From Hyphomicrobium sp. (lineage in GTDB: Bacteria; Pseudomonadota; Alphaproteobacteria; Rhizobiales; Hyphomicrobiaceae), in contig JAEUME010000002.1 of assembly GCA_016793445.1 (NCBI GenBank), forward strand, positions 498,501 to 562,500: a DNA stretch of 64,000 nt, written 5' to 3'. The position numbers and the translations under genes are program-made. Position 1 is the stretch's first letter; each line of letters begins with the position of its first letter. Under the pieces are notes generated by a model, which worked only from the letters and a program-made list of their open reading frames with translations, made no database searches and was not told the DNA's origin. Shown here one piece after another: positions 47,170-55,239 of this stretch.

Positions 47170-47517
47170 CTATCCGGCGATCTCGGGGCGCCAGGTGTGC
47201 TGCGGAGCCCGCCAATCGATCCCCTCGAGCATGTAGCCGAGTTGGGCCGGTGACATTGGCACCGCGCCTTCCGACGGCGTCGGCCAGATGAAGCGCCCGC
47301 GCTCAAGCCGCTTGGCGAACAGGCACGCGCCCTGCCCGTCGTGCCAGATGATCTTGATGAGGTCGCCGCGCCGGCCCCGGAACACGAACAGGTGCCCGCC
47401 GTGCGGGTCCTTGGCCAGCTTCTCCTGCACGAGGAGAGCCAGGGAGGCGAAGCCCTTCCTCATGTCGGTGTGCCCGCTCGCGATCCACACGCGCACGCCG
47501 GAGGGAACCGGGATCAT
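47170..47517 (-). CDS. tnpB: IS66 accessory protein TnpB (Orf2)
   Basis: A 115-residue protein essential for IS66 transposition in known elements. Family motifs are IPVPSGVRVWIASGHTDMRK, GHLFVFRGRRGDLIKIIWHD and KRLERGRFIWP. The ATG at 47517 overlaps the tnpA stop (TGATG); a GTG one codon upstream is possible. It looks intact. Confidence 0.92.
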   Translation of the reverse strand: MIPVPSGVRVWIASGHTDMRKGFASLALLVQEKLAKDPHGGHLFVFRGRRGDLIKIIWHDGQGACLFAKRLERGRFIWPTPSEGAVPMSPAQLGYMLEGIDWRAPQHTWRPEIAG

Positions 47518-47951
47518 CACGCCTCCAGCAGGTCGATCAGGCGCTTGAGCCTCACCGCGTCAACGCCCGGGCCCACACGCAGGAGCCGCCCGTTGCCAAG
47601 CTCGATCTCGATGCGGCCATCAACGGACGGCGACGGTGCGCGGCACGTCCGGCCGTTCCGCCTGCTCCGCGGTTTCTCCGGCCCAGAGGACGCGACCGCT
47701 TCCGGAGAAGGCAGCGCTACCGGCAGGAACGCCGGCGCCGCATTGGCTGTCTCTTCACCGCGCCGGGGGCCGTGGACCTTGATCCAACGGAACAAGAGGC
47801 TCGGACTGATGCTGTTCCGGCGAGCGATCGCCGAGACATTGACGTCCGGCACCGAGGCCTCGGCAGCAACGGCTTCCTTCTCCGCCTCGCTCAACCGCCG
47901 CCGCGTCTCAGCCACGATGTCGTAGCGCCGCGAAGACCTATCTCCAGACAT
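47517..47951 (-). CDS. tnpA: IS66 accessory protein TnpA (Orf1)
   Basis: A 144-residue helix-turn-helix protein of the IS66 TnpA type: RRRLSEAEKEAVAAEA, then VSAIARRNSISPSLLFRWIK, a Pro/Arg linker, and a C-terminal IEIELGNGRLLRVGPGVDA segment. The ATG at 47951 fits the family N-terminus; the in-frame start at 47990 adds unrelated residues. Coupled to tnpB by overlap. Confidence 0.88.
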   Translation of the reverse strand: MSGDRSSRRYDIVAETRRRLSEAEKEAVAAEASVPDVNVSAIARRNSISPSLLFRWIKVHGPRRGEETANAAPAFLPVALPSPEAVASSGPEKPRSRRNGRTCRAPSPSVDGRIEIELGNGRLLRVGPGVDAVRLKRLIDLLEA

Positions 47952-48004
47952 AGGCACGGAACAATCCCTGTTGTGACAAACCGTCACCAACAGGACCTAT
48001 GTCT

Positions 48005-48042
48005 CACAAACCCGCAAGACGGCCTTCGCCGGACGCGCACCG
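48005..48042. repeat. 38-base direct repeat, copy 1 (inside IS66)
   Basis: The segment starting CACAAACCCGCAAGACGG and ending GGACGCGCACCG is identical to 48160-48197. This copy lies between the tnpA start and the IS66 5' end. Confidence 0.85.
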
Positions 48043-48159
48043 CGCGTCGGCCTTCGTGTCAAACGTATGCTCAAGCGTATGGTCAAAACGATCGCTCATG
48101 GCCTGGCATCAAGCCACGACCGGAGCCCTACCGGAATGTGGGAGCCGAGCACCGCTTAC

Positions 48160-48197
48160 CACAAACCCGCAAGACGGCCTTCGCCGGACGCGCACCG
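48160..48197. repeat. 38-base direct repeat, copy 2 (abutting the IS66 end)
   Basis: Identical to 48005-48042, 155 bases away, and placed immediately outside the IS66 terminal motif. It could reflect insertion into an earlier related element or a duplication of the IS end. Confidence 0.85.
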
Positions 48198-48202
48198 TCG
48201 TA

Positions 48203-48328
48203 CTACCGCGCCACCATTGAGACCGAAGCCCCAGGCAGATACGTCGCCGCAACGATCTCCCGCTTCAGTGCCTCCGGCCAGCGCTTGTTGCCACGACGCT
48301 CATCGCCACTTGTGTCCACATCCGACAT
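48203..48328 (-). pseudogene. N-terminal stub of another transposase TnpA
   Basis: A 41-codon frame with its own ribosome site (GAGGA) reads NKRWPEALKREIVAATYLPG then ASVSMVAR and stops. This is the first helix-turn-helix part of an IS66/IS3-type OrfA, cut at the junction with the neighbouring IS66 end. It is evidence of an older element into which the IS66 landed. Confidence 0.7.
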
Positions 48329-48538
48329 CGTGGGCACATCCTCGCCTCACATTCAGCCAACGCGCCAGAAAGACTCGATCATGGGATGCGACCAGACAAG
48401 GCGGTCGCGATGATCGGCGCCACCGCGATGCTGCTCGGATTGTTCAAGATTTTCTCCTGACCTGACGACTGATGCAGCGTTTGGGTTTTTCCCGCAGCCG
48501 GGGAAAACCTCACGACCTGCTGCCAGCAATCATGCAAT

Positions 48539-49165
48539 CTATGGACTGGTGGTCTGTCTACCACCGCCGTTTATCACCTCGACGCGTCTGTTTTCGGCAT
48601 TGTTAGGCTGAGACTGGTTCTTCAGCTTGTCGTACGAATACCCGACGGAATACAGGTTCTGGGGATCAAGCCCGTAGTTTTCAGACAGGTATTTTGCAAC
48701 GGCTTCGGCGCGTCGCTGCGACAGATCTTTGTTATACGACCAGGAACCGGTTCTGTCCGTGTGGCCGGCAATTATAATCCGGTTTCCTTTTAGATCCGCG
48801 CGCGCCAGGGCTTGACCCAGAGCGTCAAGTATCGGCTTGGCTTCCTGGGTAATTGCCGAGGAGTTGAGTTCGAAAGTGACTTCGAAGTCCCGCTGGGGAA
48901 GCTCTCTGGTGGCGGCGTAAAGCTCGTCCTGTTCCTGTAAATTGAGGCCCCGCTTTTGCCGGCCGGTAAAAACCTTATCGATTACGTCAGCCGACTCTGG
49001 CCGGACCTGTGGCATTCCGCGCCGGACGCGACCTCGTGACAGAAGATCCCTTTCGATCCCATCGACAAGCGCGCTGTCTTCTGCAGCGGAGCCCGTTAAA
49101 TCTAATGCCAGAGACACTACAGAGGCAATTGCGAGTAGCAGGGTGCGGGCGCGTAAGACTATCAT
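48539..49165 (-). CDS. OmpA-domain periplasmic/outer-membrane protein
   Basis: A 208-residue exported protein. The signal peptide covers about residues 1-27 (ending GSAAE). A charged region precedes the OmpA domain (about 90-205): FEVTFELNSSAITQEAKPIL, AGHTDRTGSWSYNKDLSQRRA and NAENRRVEVI. The conserved Asp and Arg for peptidoglycan binding are present. GAGGAA precedes the ATG at 49165. That ATG overlaps the stop of an IS110 transposase stub (ATGA), so insertion-sequence signals may now drive this gene. It opens the cargo block. Confidence 0.87.
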   Translation of the reverse strand: MIVLRARTLLLAIASVVSLALDLTGSAAEDSALVDGIERDLLSRGRVRRGMPQVRPESADVIDKVFTGRQKRGLNLQEQDELYAATRELPQRDFEVTFELNSSAITQEAKPILDALGQALARADLKGNRIIIAGHTDRTGSWSYNKDLSQRRAEAVAKYLSENYGLDPQNLYSVGYSYDKLKNQSQPNNAENRRVEVINGGGRQTTSP

Positions 49166-49400
49166 AGATATTTCCTCAACCCGATTAATAGCGTGTATTG
49201 AATTAGCGTGGCCACCGCGATCGTCTTCTTGTGGACGTCCAGCCCCACGAAAATGATAGTCTCCATCCTGATCCGCTCCCCGTGTCTGGGGATAGGCCTC
49301 GCTCACGCGAAGCAAACCCCGTTGCGCTTACGCGCCTTAGTCGACACGTCGAGGCGGGTCACCGATTCGCTGACCCGTGTCCCCAGCGGACATACGGTCT
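49162..49400 (-). pseudogene. IS110-family transposase 5' remnant
   Basis: On the minus strand GGAGCGGATCAGG leads into an ATG at 49266. The product begins METIIFVGLDVHKKTIAVA, the classic DEDD-type IS110 N-terminus with the first Asp. Homology stops near 49208; 15 unrelated codons follow, and the frame ends in TGA overlapping the OmpA start. Sequence from 49267 to about 49400 is probably the IS110 left end. The rest of the element is gone. Confidence 0.75.
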
Positions 49401-49459
49401 AGTTCGCTGACGTGACCCTGCAGATTAGCGTAAGATCGTCGGACAGTTCAGATACAACC

Positions 49460-51700
49460 TTACTGCATGATAATAGCCTTGGGCGTTAGCTTGTGTTCTT
49501 TAGGCATCGCTGGGTCTGCTGATAGGTCTGGCTCTCGGCCGCTCACCTCACCGCTGGGTGGGGCCAAGTCGAGGTCCTTCGGACAGTCGGCGTCTTTTGC
49601 GCAAGCATCTCTCCAGCCGGTAGCGATCGCCTCAAGTCGATCCGACTTTGACGGATGTGTCGTAGATCCCGCTTGTCCGAGCGTTGAGATTACTGCTTGT
49701 GCTCCGTTGAGAGGCGCGCCCAGTCGTTGAAGAATAAATCCTGAGAAACGATCGGCCTCAAGTTCGAGTTGAGGTTGACTGCCGGAAATCTGCAGCGTGT
49801 GTCCATTCAAATGATGACCAATTTCATGGGCCAACACGCTGAGAGCCGCCCAGTTGCTTTGCATGCGTCTGTTTAGGTCGTCGAGAAACGTGGCATTGTA
49901 CAAAATCTTCCGCTTGTTCCCGACTATGAGCGCCGCTGCGTTTGGTACAGTGGCTGCTTCAACCGTGAAATTCTGCGCCAATCCGGATGCCGAAACGATT
50001 TTCTGGATCATGTCTAGCGCGCCTTTGTCGGCTGAATTCGTTTCAATAGATTGAGGAATAGAATCGCCCAGATAGCTGCAAATTGCGCCGGTCTGGTTCA
50101 CGGTCGCGGCAGGCTGCGATGCGCTTGGAAGGTGCAAACCAACCTGTAAGAACGCTTTTTGTATTGCCGCTGTGTCGTAACCTAATGCGTTCGCCGATTG
50201 AACCACGCCGTCCGCTGCCGTATCGAAATTTGCGTCAGCAGACCAAAAATTCTCGTTGGCGCGTAGGAAAACCTCGAACGCCTTTCGTACGGACCAGCCC
50301 TCTGACTTGGATAGAATGCAGAATGCCTTGTTAAACACACCGCTTGAATAGTGGACATCCATCCCTGGCTTATAATCACTCGCCCGAGATATAGATTTCC
50401 CGTCCTTCTCTGGGGAACACATAATCCTTAAACTGGCGTCTTTCCCCTTCATGACGTTGCGTCCGATAGCAAACTCCGGATCTGTCAATTTTAGCCCGTA
50501 CTTTTCTCTGGCAAAGGTGACGGCGGCTGTGCCGGCCATGTCAGAAAATGCCTCGTTGATGGCGCCAGATTGACCGGCATAAATCAGGTGGGAATTCTGC
50601 TCGGTAAAGCCGTGTGCTATTTCGTGACTGACTACATCGAGAGACGTAAGCGGATAAAACGCTCTGCCCCCATCGCCAAGCGTGATTGTCGCGCCATCCC
50701 AGAAGGCATTTTCCATCTTCTCGCCGAAGTGCACACGAACAGGGAGTTTCAACGTCTTGAGCGGGGCCGCACCCAGCCAAGAGGAGTACATTTCAAATGT
50801 CGTTTGAACAGCAAACGCTGCGTCATTGAGAGGTGAATAGGCCCCATTTACCTGTCTGCCCTGGCTTTGAGGACAGCGGAATGTATAGGGTTTGTTTTCA
50901 GTTACACCGCCCCCCATGTCGATGACGACGGCGTGCCCGTTCTCGAATGAGCAAAGAGAACCACTCTCCGAAATGTCAAGCGCAGGCCATCCCTTCTGGC
51001 CGTACACGATCTTCCCGGATTTTTCATTACCACCAGGTCCAGTGCCATTTGCTGCGTTGACTACACCGTTCCATATCTTTGCGGCCGTACCACGCTGAGC
51101 ATCTATAATCACGAACGGTCGCACCATGCCTTCCGGTCGCGATGGAGCCTTTGCTTGAAACACGACCCTATATGCAATGACGCTCTCGCCGCTGTCGTAG
51201 ATGAAAATTACCTTCTCTTTCTCGACGTTGGTAATCTCACTCAGATCAGACGCGTGCGGCAGCGCTTTCGCGGCCTCGATTGCTTTAGCAACGGCTTCCT
51301 CGGCAGTTAGCGATTTGGCGTCTAGGAAGTTGGTCGGTAAGCCGTAGGCAGCCATGCCACTGATGCCCCGGATCGAACCATCGGGAGCGCGTACTATCGA
51401 TATTTTCTTTCCCCAGATCGGCAGGCTCTGGAAAGTTTGTCGCACATTCAGGACTCTATTTCCGCTGGGAAGTGAGGTGGTTTTTTCGAGCTCAAGGCTG
51501 GACTCTGAGTCGAATGCCAAGCCTTGACCAACAGTTTTGAGGAACTCCTCGTCTGACGCAGCTTGAAATCCGAGGCTATGCGTCTGCAATTTGTTGAGGA
51601 GATTCGGATCCCGGCTTAATTCCTTAAGTTCTGCGGCATTGGCCCAAGAACTCAGGCAAAGCGTGATGGCGAGTACGAGTCTAGCGATCGTTTGGTGCAT
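49460..51700 (-). CDS. Secreted protease fusing M4 (thermolysin) and M48-like domains
   Basis: A 746-residue exported protein. After the signal (ending WANAA) comes an FTP/PepSY-like propeptide (about 30-205), then an M4 peptidase (about 225-530). In numbering from the GTG at 51712 it has HEIAH at 363-367, the third zinc ligand Glu387 in GAINEAFSD, and the acid-base His454 in DVHYSSG. After a linker, residues 545-700 form a second metallopeptidase of M48 type: HEIGH at 629-633, LEADRFSG (Glu652) and a closing THPSKSDRLEAI. Both active sites look complete. Last gene of the peptide-tyrosinase-protease operon. The ATG at 51700 is preferred over the GTG. Confidence 0.88.
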   Translation of the reverse strand: MHQTIARLVLAITLCLSSWANAAELKELSRDPNLLNKLQTHSLGFQAASDEEFLKTVGQGLAFDSESSLELEKTTSLPSGNRVLNVRQTFQSLPIWGKKISIVRAPDGSIRGISGMAAYGLPTNFLDAKSLTAEEAVAKAIEAAKALPHASDLSEITNVEKEKVIFIYDSGESVIAYRVVFQAKAPSRPEGMVRPFVIIDAQRGTAAKIWNGVVNAANGTGPGGNEKSGKIVYGQKGWPALDISESGSLCSFENGHAVVIDMGGGVTENKPYTFRCPQSQGRQVNGAYSPLNDAAFAVQTTFEMYSSWLGAAPLKTLKLPVRVHFGEKMENAFWDGATITLGDGGRAFYPLTSLDVVSHEIAHGFTEQNSHLIYAGQSGAINEAFSDMAGTAAVTFAREKYGLKLTDPEFAIGRNVMKGKDASLRIMCSPEKDGKSISRASDYKPGMDVHYSSGVFNKAFCILSKSEGWSVRKAFEVFLRANENFWSADANFDTAADGVVQSANALGYDTAAIQKAFLQVGLHLPSASQPAATVNQTGAICSYLGDSIPQSIETNSADKGALDMIQKIVSASGLAQNFTVEAATVPNAAALIVGNKRKILYNATFLDDLNRRMQSNWAALSVLAHEIGHHLNGHTLQISGSQPQLELEADRFSGFILQRLGAPLNGAQAVISTLGQAGSTTHPSKSDRLEAIATGWRDACAKDADCPKDLDLAPPSGEVSGREPDLSADPAMPKEHKLTPKAIIMQ

Positions 51701-51758
51701 GATGGTATCCACGCTAAAAGCCAGTTAGTTGGTCAGACAGCGATAAACCGAAGTCGGC

Positions 51759-53306
51759 TTACTCCACCGTCATCAAGCGAACAGCTTCAATTGAAACCGG
51801 CGTCGTTATGTCCTCAGATCCTGGGTCAAGGACGAACGACATCCCCCGACTGAGAGTCGCACGAGGCGTGTCTGCAATGACGTGATCTATCGGTATTCTC
51901 AGAATTGCCGCGTGGGATTTCGTCCTGTCGAGATGAGGGTCGTCGTGGTGGGCGTGTTCTTGGGCAAGCTTTAGGGTGAATGTATTCAGTTCCGTGATGA
52001 ATACGCGCCGAAGCGCGCCATTCGAATCAGGGATCAATGCGGCCACCGTGAAGCTGCGACCGGTAAGGCTGTCGACGTCTATGCCGGAGATGACGAGTTC
52101 AACTTTCGGAAGAGAAGTTTTGTCGTCGGCAATTCTTGCGGCCGTATCCTGCGGCCACGCCAGATCAACTCGAACCGGAGCGCTGGCGACTCGCACGCTG
52201 GAGACGAGTGCTGGGTTCGAGGCGCTTGGAACAGATTCGTCGCGATTTGATTCCGCAGACAGCTTCTGAGGCTCCTTCTCGTCATCAAGTTCGTTTCCAA
52301 TATGCGATAAGGCCGGATCTTCGCGCAGATCAAGATTGTCCTCTTCCGGAACGACTACATCATCTGCATTACGATCGCGGCCTTTGTCGGCAATCGAGAT
52401 GGGAGGCGGCAGCACCCATGTTTCGTCCTCATAACGGTAGCCAAGTTGGCTCTGGGCGTCTCGAACGCCGGAGGCCAAAATCGACCAAGTCTTTTCGACA
52501 TCGAACGAGAAGCTTTCCTTATCCCATGGGCCCCCAGCAGCAGGCAGGCCTTGGACACCGCGTTCGTTAATCCAGATGGACCATAGGCGATCCGCATTTG
52601 CGTGGTGGAGCAGGAAGATTGGGTCGCGAGCCGCAAGGGATGGGTCGCCCATATCTCCACCTACCAAGCCATGCACCCGGTTGTGTGGGTTGAGTTCAAC
52701 TTCAAGCGAAAACCCTCTCGTCTTATTTTGTGACAGTAACATGCGCTGTTCGAATGCCGCCTTGAGTAAACTACCGCTGTCAATCTTCGTACTTTCCCGC
52801 TGATGCCAAAGCGAATTGATCTTGGCAGACCCTTCAGTGAAGATGGAAGGCAATGTTGGCTGCGTGTACCAATCCCAATACGGAAGGGAAAAGGCAACGC
52901 CTCCGGCGTCCTGGGCCGTTTGAACCAGAACCTTCTCGAAGAAGTACAGGTATGCGCGATGCCACGATAAGAAGTGTGCCGCGGGTCTGGCTGATGAGTG
53001 CCGGCACTGATTATAAATGCTCTGCAGAGACCGAGGTGGGGTTTGATCTGTTCCGTGAACGGCCGCCCAGTACGACCAGCCAAGTTTATCGTGCTGAGAG
53101 GCCTCTGAGCGGCGCTTCATGGCCGCGACGCCAGCACGAAGCGACGCAACCTTCTTTTCGTCTTTTGAGAACGACACCACGTCTTCCCGTACTCGAAGGG
53201 AAGATGGAGCCTGCGCCCGCGCCGTAGCAAAGATTTCTGGTAGCGTCGTGCACGCTATGCCCGTCGCGAGAATTTGGAACACAGATCTGCGATTGACACT
53301 AGTCAT
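51759..53306 (-). CDS. Tat-exported tyrosinase with long C-terminal extension
   Basis: A 515-residue type-3 copper enzyme that would oxidise phenols or tyrosyl groups to o-quinones. A twin-arginine signal (NRRSVFQIL) is visible. The CuA region has His84 (AAVHGTDQ), Cys101/His103, His111 and HFLSWHRAYLYFFEK (His116). CuB has NPHNRVHG (His208, His212) and DPIFLLHHANADRLWSIW. After about residue 290 there are about 220 extra residues: an acidic linker, then VELVISGIDVDSLTGRSF, like the KFDV-type domain of polyphenol oxidases. Such extensions often cover the active site until cleaved. It lies 41 bases after the peptide gene and 58 before the protease gene. Confidence 0.88.
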   Translation of the reverse strand: MTSVNRRSVFQILATGIACTTLPEIFATARAQAPSSLRVREDVVSFSKDEKKVASLRAGVAAMKRRSEASQHDKLGWSYWAAVHGTDQTPPRSLQSIYNQCRHSSARPAAHFLSWHRAYLYFFEKVLVQTAQDAGGVAFSLPYWDWYTQPTLPSIFTEGSAKINSLWHQRESTKIDSGSLLKAAFEQRMLLSQNKTRGFSLEVELNPHNRVHGLVGGDMGDPSLAARDPIFLLHHANADRLWSIWINERGVQGLPAAGGPWDKESFSFDVEKTWSILASGVRDAQSQLGYRYEDETWVLPPPISIADKGRDRNADDVVVPEEDNLDLREDPALSHIGNELDDEKEPQKLSAESNRDESVPSASNPALVSSVRVASAPVRVDLAWPQDTAARIADDKTSLPKVELVISGIDVDSLTGRSFTVAALIPDSNGALRRVFITELNTFTLKLAQEHAHHDDPHLDRTKSHAAILRIPIDHVIADTPRATLSRGMSFVLDPGSEDITTPVSIEAVRLMTVE

Positions 53307-53347
53307 GACGACGCCACCCAACGTTTAAGTTTGCTGAATTGAGGCCA

Positions 53348-53548
53348 TCAGTAGCCGTATTTCGGCCGACGGCATTTGGAGTAAGTGTTTCTCCAGCGGC
53401 ACCGGTCATAATTGCACTTGTAGACTTGCTTGATGCCGTTGCGGCACCGCGTGTCTCCGTCCTCATAGTGGGCAGCATTGGCACCGCCGCTAACCATAAG
53501 AACACTTCCGGCTATGCCGAGTGCTGCAATGAGTAGGGTAAATCGCAT
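53348..53548 (-). CDS. Small secreted Tyr/Cys/Arg-rich peptide
   Basis: A 66-residue precursor. GGGAG precedes the ATG at 53548. The signal peptide ends near GGANA (residue 24), leaving a mature peptide of about 41 residues with 6 Tyr, 4 Cys, 7 Arg and 4 Lys, including CNYDRCRWRN and the terminus KYGY. No family is recognised. First gene of an operon with a tyrosinase and a protease, 41 bases before the tyrosinase. It could be the tyrosinase's substrate, or a copper-delivering caddie protein analogous to MelC1, or an unrelated disulfide peptide. Confidence 0.75.
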   Translation of the reverse strand: MRFTLLIAALGIAGSVLMVSGGANAAHYEDGDTRCRNGIKQVYKCNYDRCRWRNTYSKCRRPKYGY

Positions 53549-53784
53549 GATAGTTTCTCCCATTTGCTGAACGATAAAAGCCTAGCAAGAAGTCGCGGAA
53601 TCAGCAACGGCACTGCAACTCTTTGGAATTGCTGGTCACCAATTCAATTGGAGGCATCAATTGCGTTGTGCAAAGGATGGTGCTTGCTCGAACGCCTAAC
53701 CGGTGTGTTATGCAGTTCAGACCGTCTCAAGCGTCGACGGTGGAGTACTCTGTAGCTAAATCCGTATTGTCATACTCCACACCG

Positions 53785-53813
53785 TTGACTATAATCAGCA
53801 CAATTATTTTAGT
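53785..53813 (+). promoter_or_regulatory. Likely promoter of the plus-strand cargo operon
   Basis: TTGACT (53785-53790), 17 bases, then TTTAGT (53808-53813), in A+T-rich DNA 22 bases before the ATG at 53836. The rest of the gap between the two divergent operons (53549-53835) shows no gene or hairpin. Confidence 0.4.
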
Positions 53814-53835
53814 CACAGCATGAAACCTGCTCAAC

Positions 53836-54114
53836 ATGCGCGATGGTGCGTCGGGACTGATTTTTCGGGCTTGCTGTATGGCCGCGATTGTCCTCCACAT
53901 CGCAGCAGTGCCTGCTCGCGCGGGACAGAATTTGAGCGCCGAGGGAGTTTGCTGGCCATCTCCATCCGCCGGCCCGTGCGAGTCTGAGCCTATCGATCGT
54001 GCAGCGCAGCAAGATCCTCAAGCCAAAGAAAAGGAAAAGGGTGCCCACAACCCACTGGCGCCAGCGGAGGCGCAGAAGGATCTCATCGATATCATCAGAC
54101 CTCCCAAGAATTGA
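53836..54114 (+). CDS. Small exported protein of unknown function
   Basis: A 92-residue protein with a signal peptide (about 1-29, ending PARAG). The mature part has two cysteines (VCWPSPSAGPCE) and a charged Lys/Glu/Gln tail. No family is recognised. It lies ten bases before the next gene and heads a five-gene plus-strand operon that diverges from the tyrosinase operon. Confidence 0.65.
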   Translation: MRDGASGLIFRACCMAAIVLHIAAVPARAGQNLSAEGVCWPSPSAGPCESEPIDRAAQQDPQAKEKEKGAHNPLAPAEAQKDLIDIIRPPKN

Positions 54115-54124
54115 GGCAGTCTAG

Positions 54125-54832
54125 ATGACCAGGGACGAGGACGAAGAGCGGGAGCTGCGCAAGGATATCGCGGCCCTGCAGGCATTTCGTGCTTCACGAC
54201 TGAGGTTCACCAATCGGATAATTGAAATCAGTGCCGATAAGTCGGAGGGCGTTGCTTCCGTTTTGAGGTCGGACCCCTTCTACCAGCTTGCAGAGTTCTA
54301 CTTTTTGCTTTCCGGCTTCAATATCGAGTCGACTGCCGAGTTTGCAGCCTACATCGAACGACACAACAGCTACCTCACTGGCCTTTTGAAAGATCCGGCA
54401 AAGATGCTCCGGATGGGCTTGAAGCAAGATAGGCTGCTTGCCGCGATACTGGACGGGGAAACGACGCCGCGCGTTTTGAGGCTGTGGTCAGAATCCAAAG
54501 GCACGTTGGATCAGTCGACCCTCGGTCGGCTGCTCGTGCCGGTAATGTCTGATGAAACCGCGCGAAAGGTTGTCATTGCGGCAACGAAAGCGGGATTTCT
54601 GACCCGCGAAGCATCGGTGTATCGCATGATGATGGTCGCTTCGACAGGCACACTGGAAACAATATACGGACAGTGCTTGCGTGAATTTCGGAGCGCAATT
54701 GCCAACTTCGCAGATCCTGAGACGAATCTCTCGCAATCCCTGTCGTCGAATAGTCGCCCGCCAATCGATTTGGAAGCCAACAAAGTCGATGGGCGTCACC
54801 GGACTGGACGACGGCGATCAACCGCCCGATAA
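54125..54832 (+). CDS. Cytoplasmic helical protein, possible regulator
   Basis: A 235-residue protein without signal peptide or membrane segment, unlike every neighbour. It is mostly helical. Residues about 128-180 (GTLDQSTLGRLLVPVMSDET, then a hydrophobic helix and GFLTREASVY) have the spacing of a winged helix-turn-helix, and the C-terminus is very basic (GRHRTGRRRSTAR). I do not recognise the family. Its position inside an operon of exported proteins suggests it may control the operon; this is inference. Confidence 0.7.
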   Translation: MTRDEDEERELRKDIAALQAFRASRLRFTNRIIEISADKSEGVASVLRSDPFYQLAEFYFLLSGFNIESTAEFAAYIERHNSYLTGLLKDPAKMLRMGLKQDRLLAAILDGETTPRVLRLWSESKGTLDQSTLGRLLVPVMSDETARKVVIAATKAGFLTREASVYRMMMVASTGTLETIYGQCLREFRSAIANFADPETNLSQSLSSNSRPPIDLEANKVDGRHRTGRRRSTAR

Positions 54833-54869
54833 GCTATCAACAACCACAGCGGATACTTGGAGTAAGAAA

Positions 54870-55214
54870 ATGCGAGCAAAAACTACACTTATCAGCCTCG
54901 GCCTTTTGGCCGTGTCAGCAGGAACGGCCGTCGCCGAGAACCCGATGAACGGAACGTGGGTCATTGGCGACGGTACGGGAAAACTCACTATTCACGGTTC
55001 GAGATGGAACCACGATAAATTCGGCGCTGGAACAATCCAAAAGGGAACTGGCTCAGCACATTATGAAGTCTTTTACAATAAACACCAGGGCGTTCGATGC
55101 GCCTACAGAATAACGACAATTGCCGACGGCGCAATTCTCGTGCTGGAAGCAGCCGACGAAACGCAGTCAGCCGACTATTGCCCTCAGGGCAAGCTGTCCC
55201 GTGCAGATAAGTAA
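54870..55214 (+). CDS. Exported two-cysteine domain protein, paralogue 1
   Basis: A 114-residue protein with signal peptide (ending TAVAE). The single domain (about 26-112) shows G-x-W (NGTWVIGDG), GAGTIQ, C-x-Y-x-I (CAYRI) and a final C-x-x-G-x-L-x-R (CPQGKLSR). The same pattern recurs in the next two genes. Two cysteines probably form one disulfide. No named family is recognised. GGAG precedes the ATG at 54870; an upstream in-frame start lies inside the previous gene. Confidence 0.72.
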   Translation: MRAKTTLISLGLLAVSAGTAVAENPMNGTWVIGDGTGKLTIHGSRWNHDKFGAGTIQKGTGSAHYEVFYNKHQGVRCAYRITTIADGAILVLEAADETQSADYCPQGKLSRADK

Positions 55215-55239
55215 ACAGACAAAGTTCAGGAGACCACCG

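Larger units (their letters stand above)
43554..48159 (-). mobile_element. IS66-family element interrupted by a group II intron
   Basis: The standard IS66 order tnpA-tnpB-tnpC lies on the minus strand. The 5' end is placed at 48159, where the minus strand begins GTAAGCGGTGCTC, the usual IS66 terminal motif. The matching 3' terminal repeat was not found, so the left limit is only the tnpC stop codon. tnpC is split by a group II intron of about 1.9 kb. Confidence 0.75.

Noticed and set aside
48005..48197. 38-base direct repeats as attachment sites of the island
   Set aside because: One copy lies inside the IS66 element, so an insertion-sequence origin is simpler.
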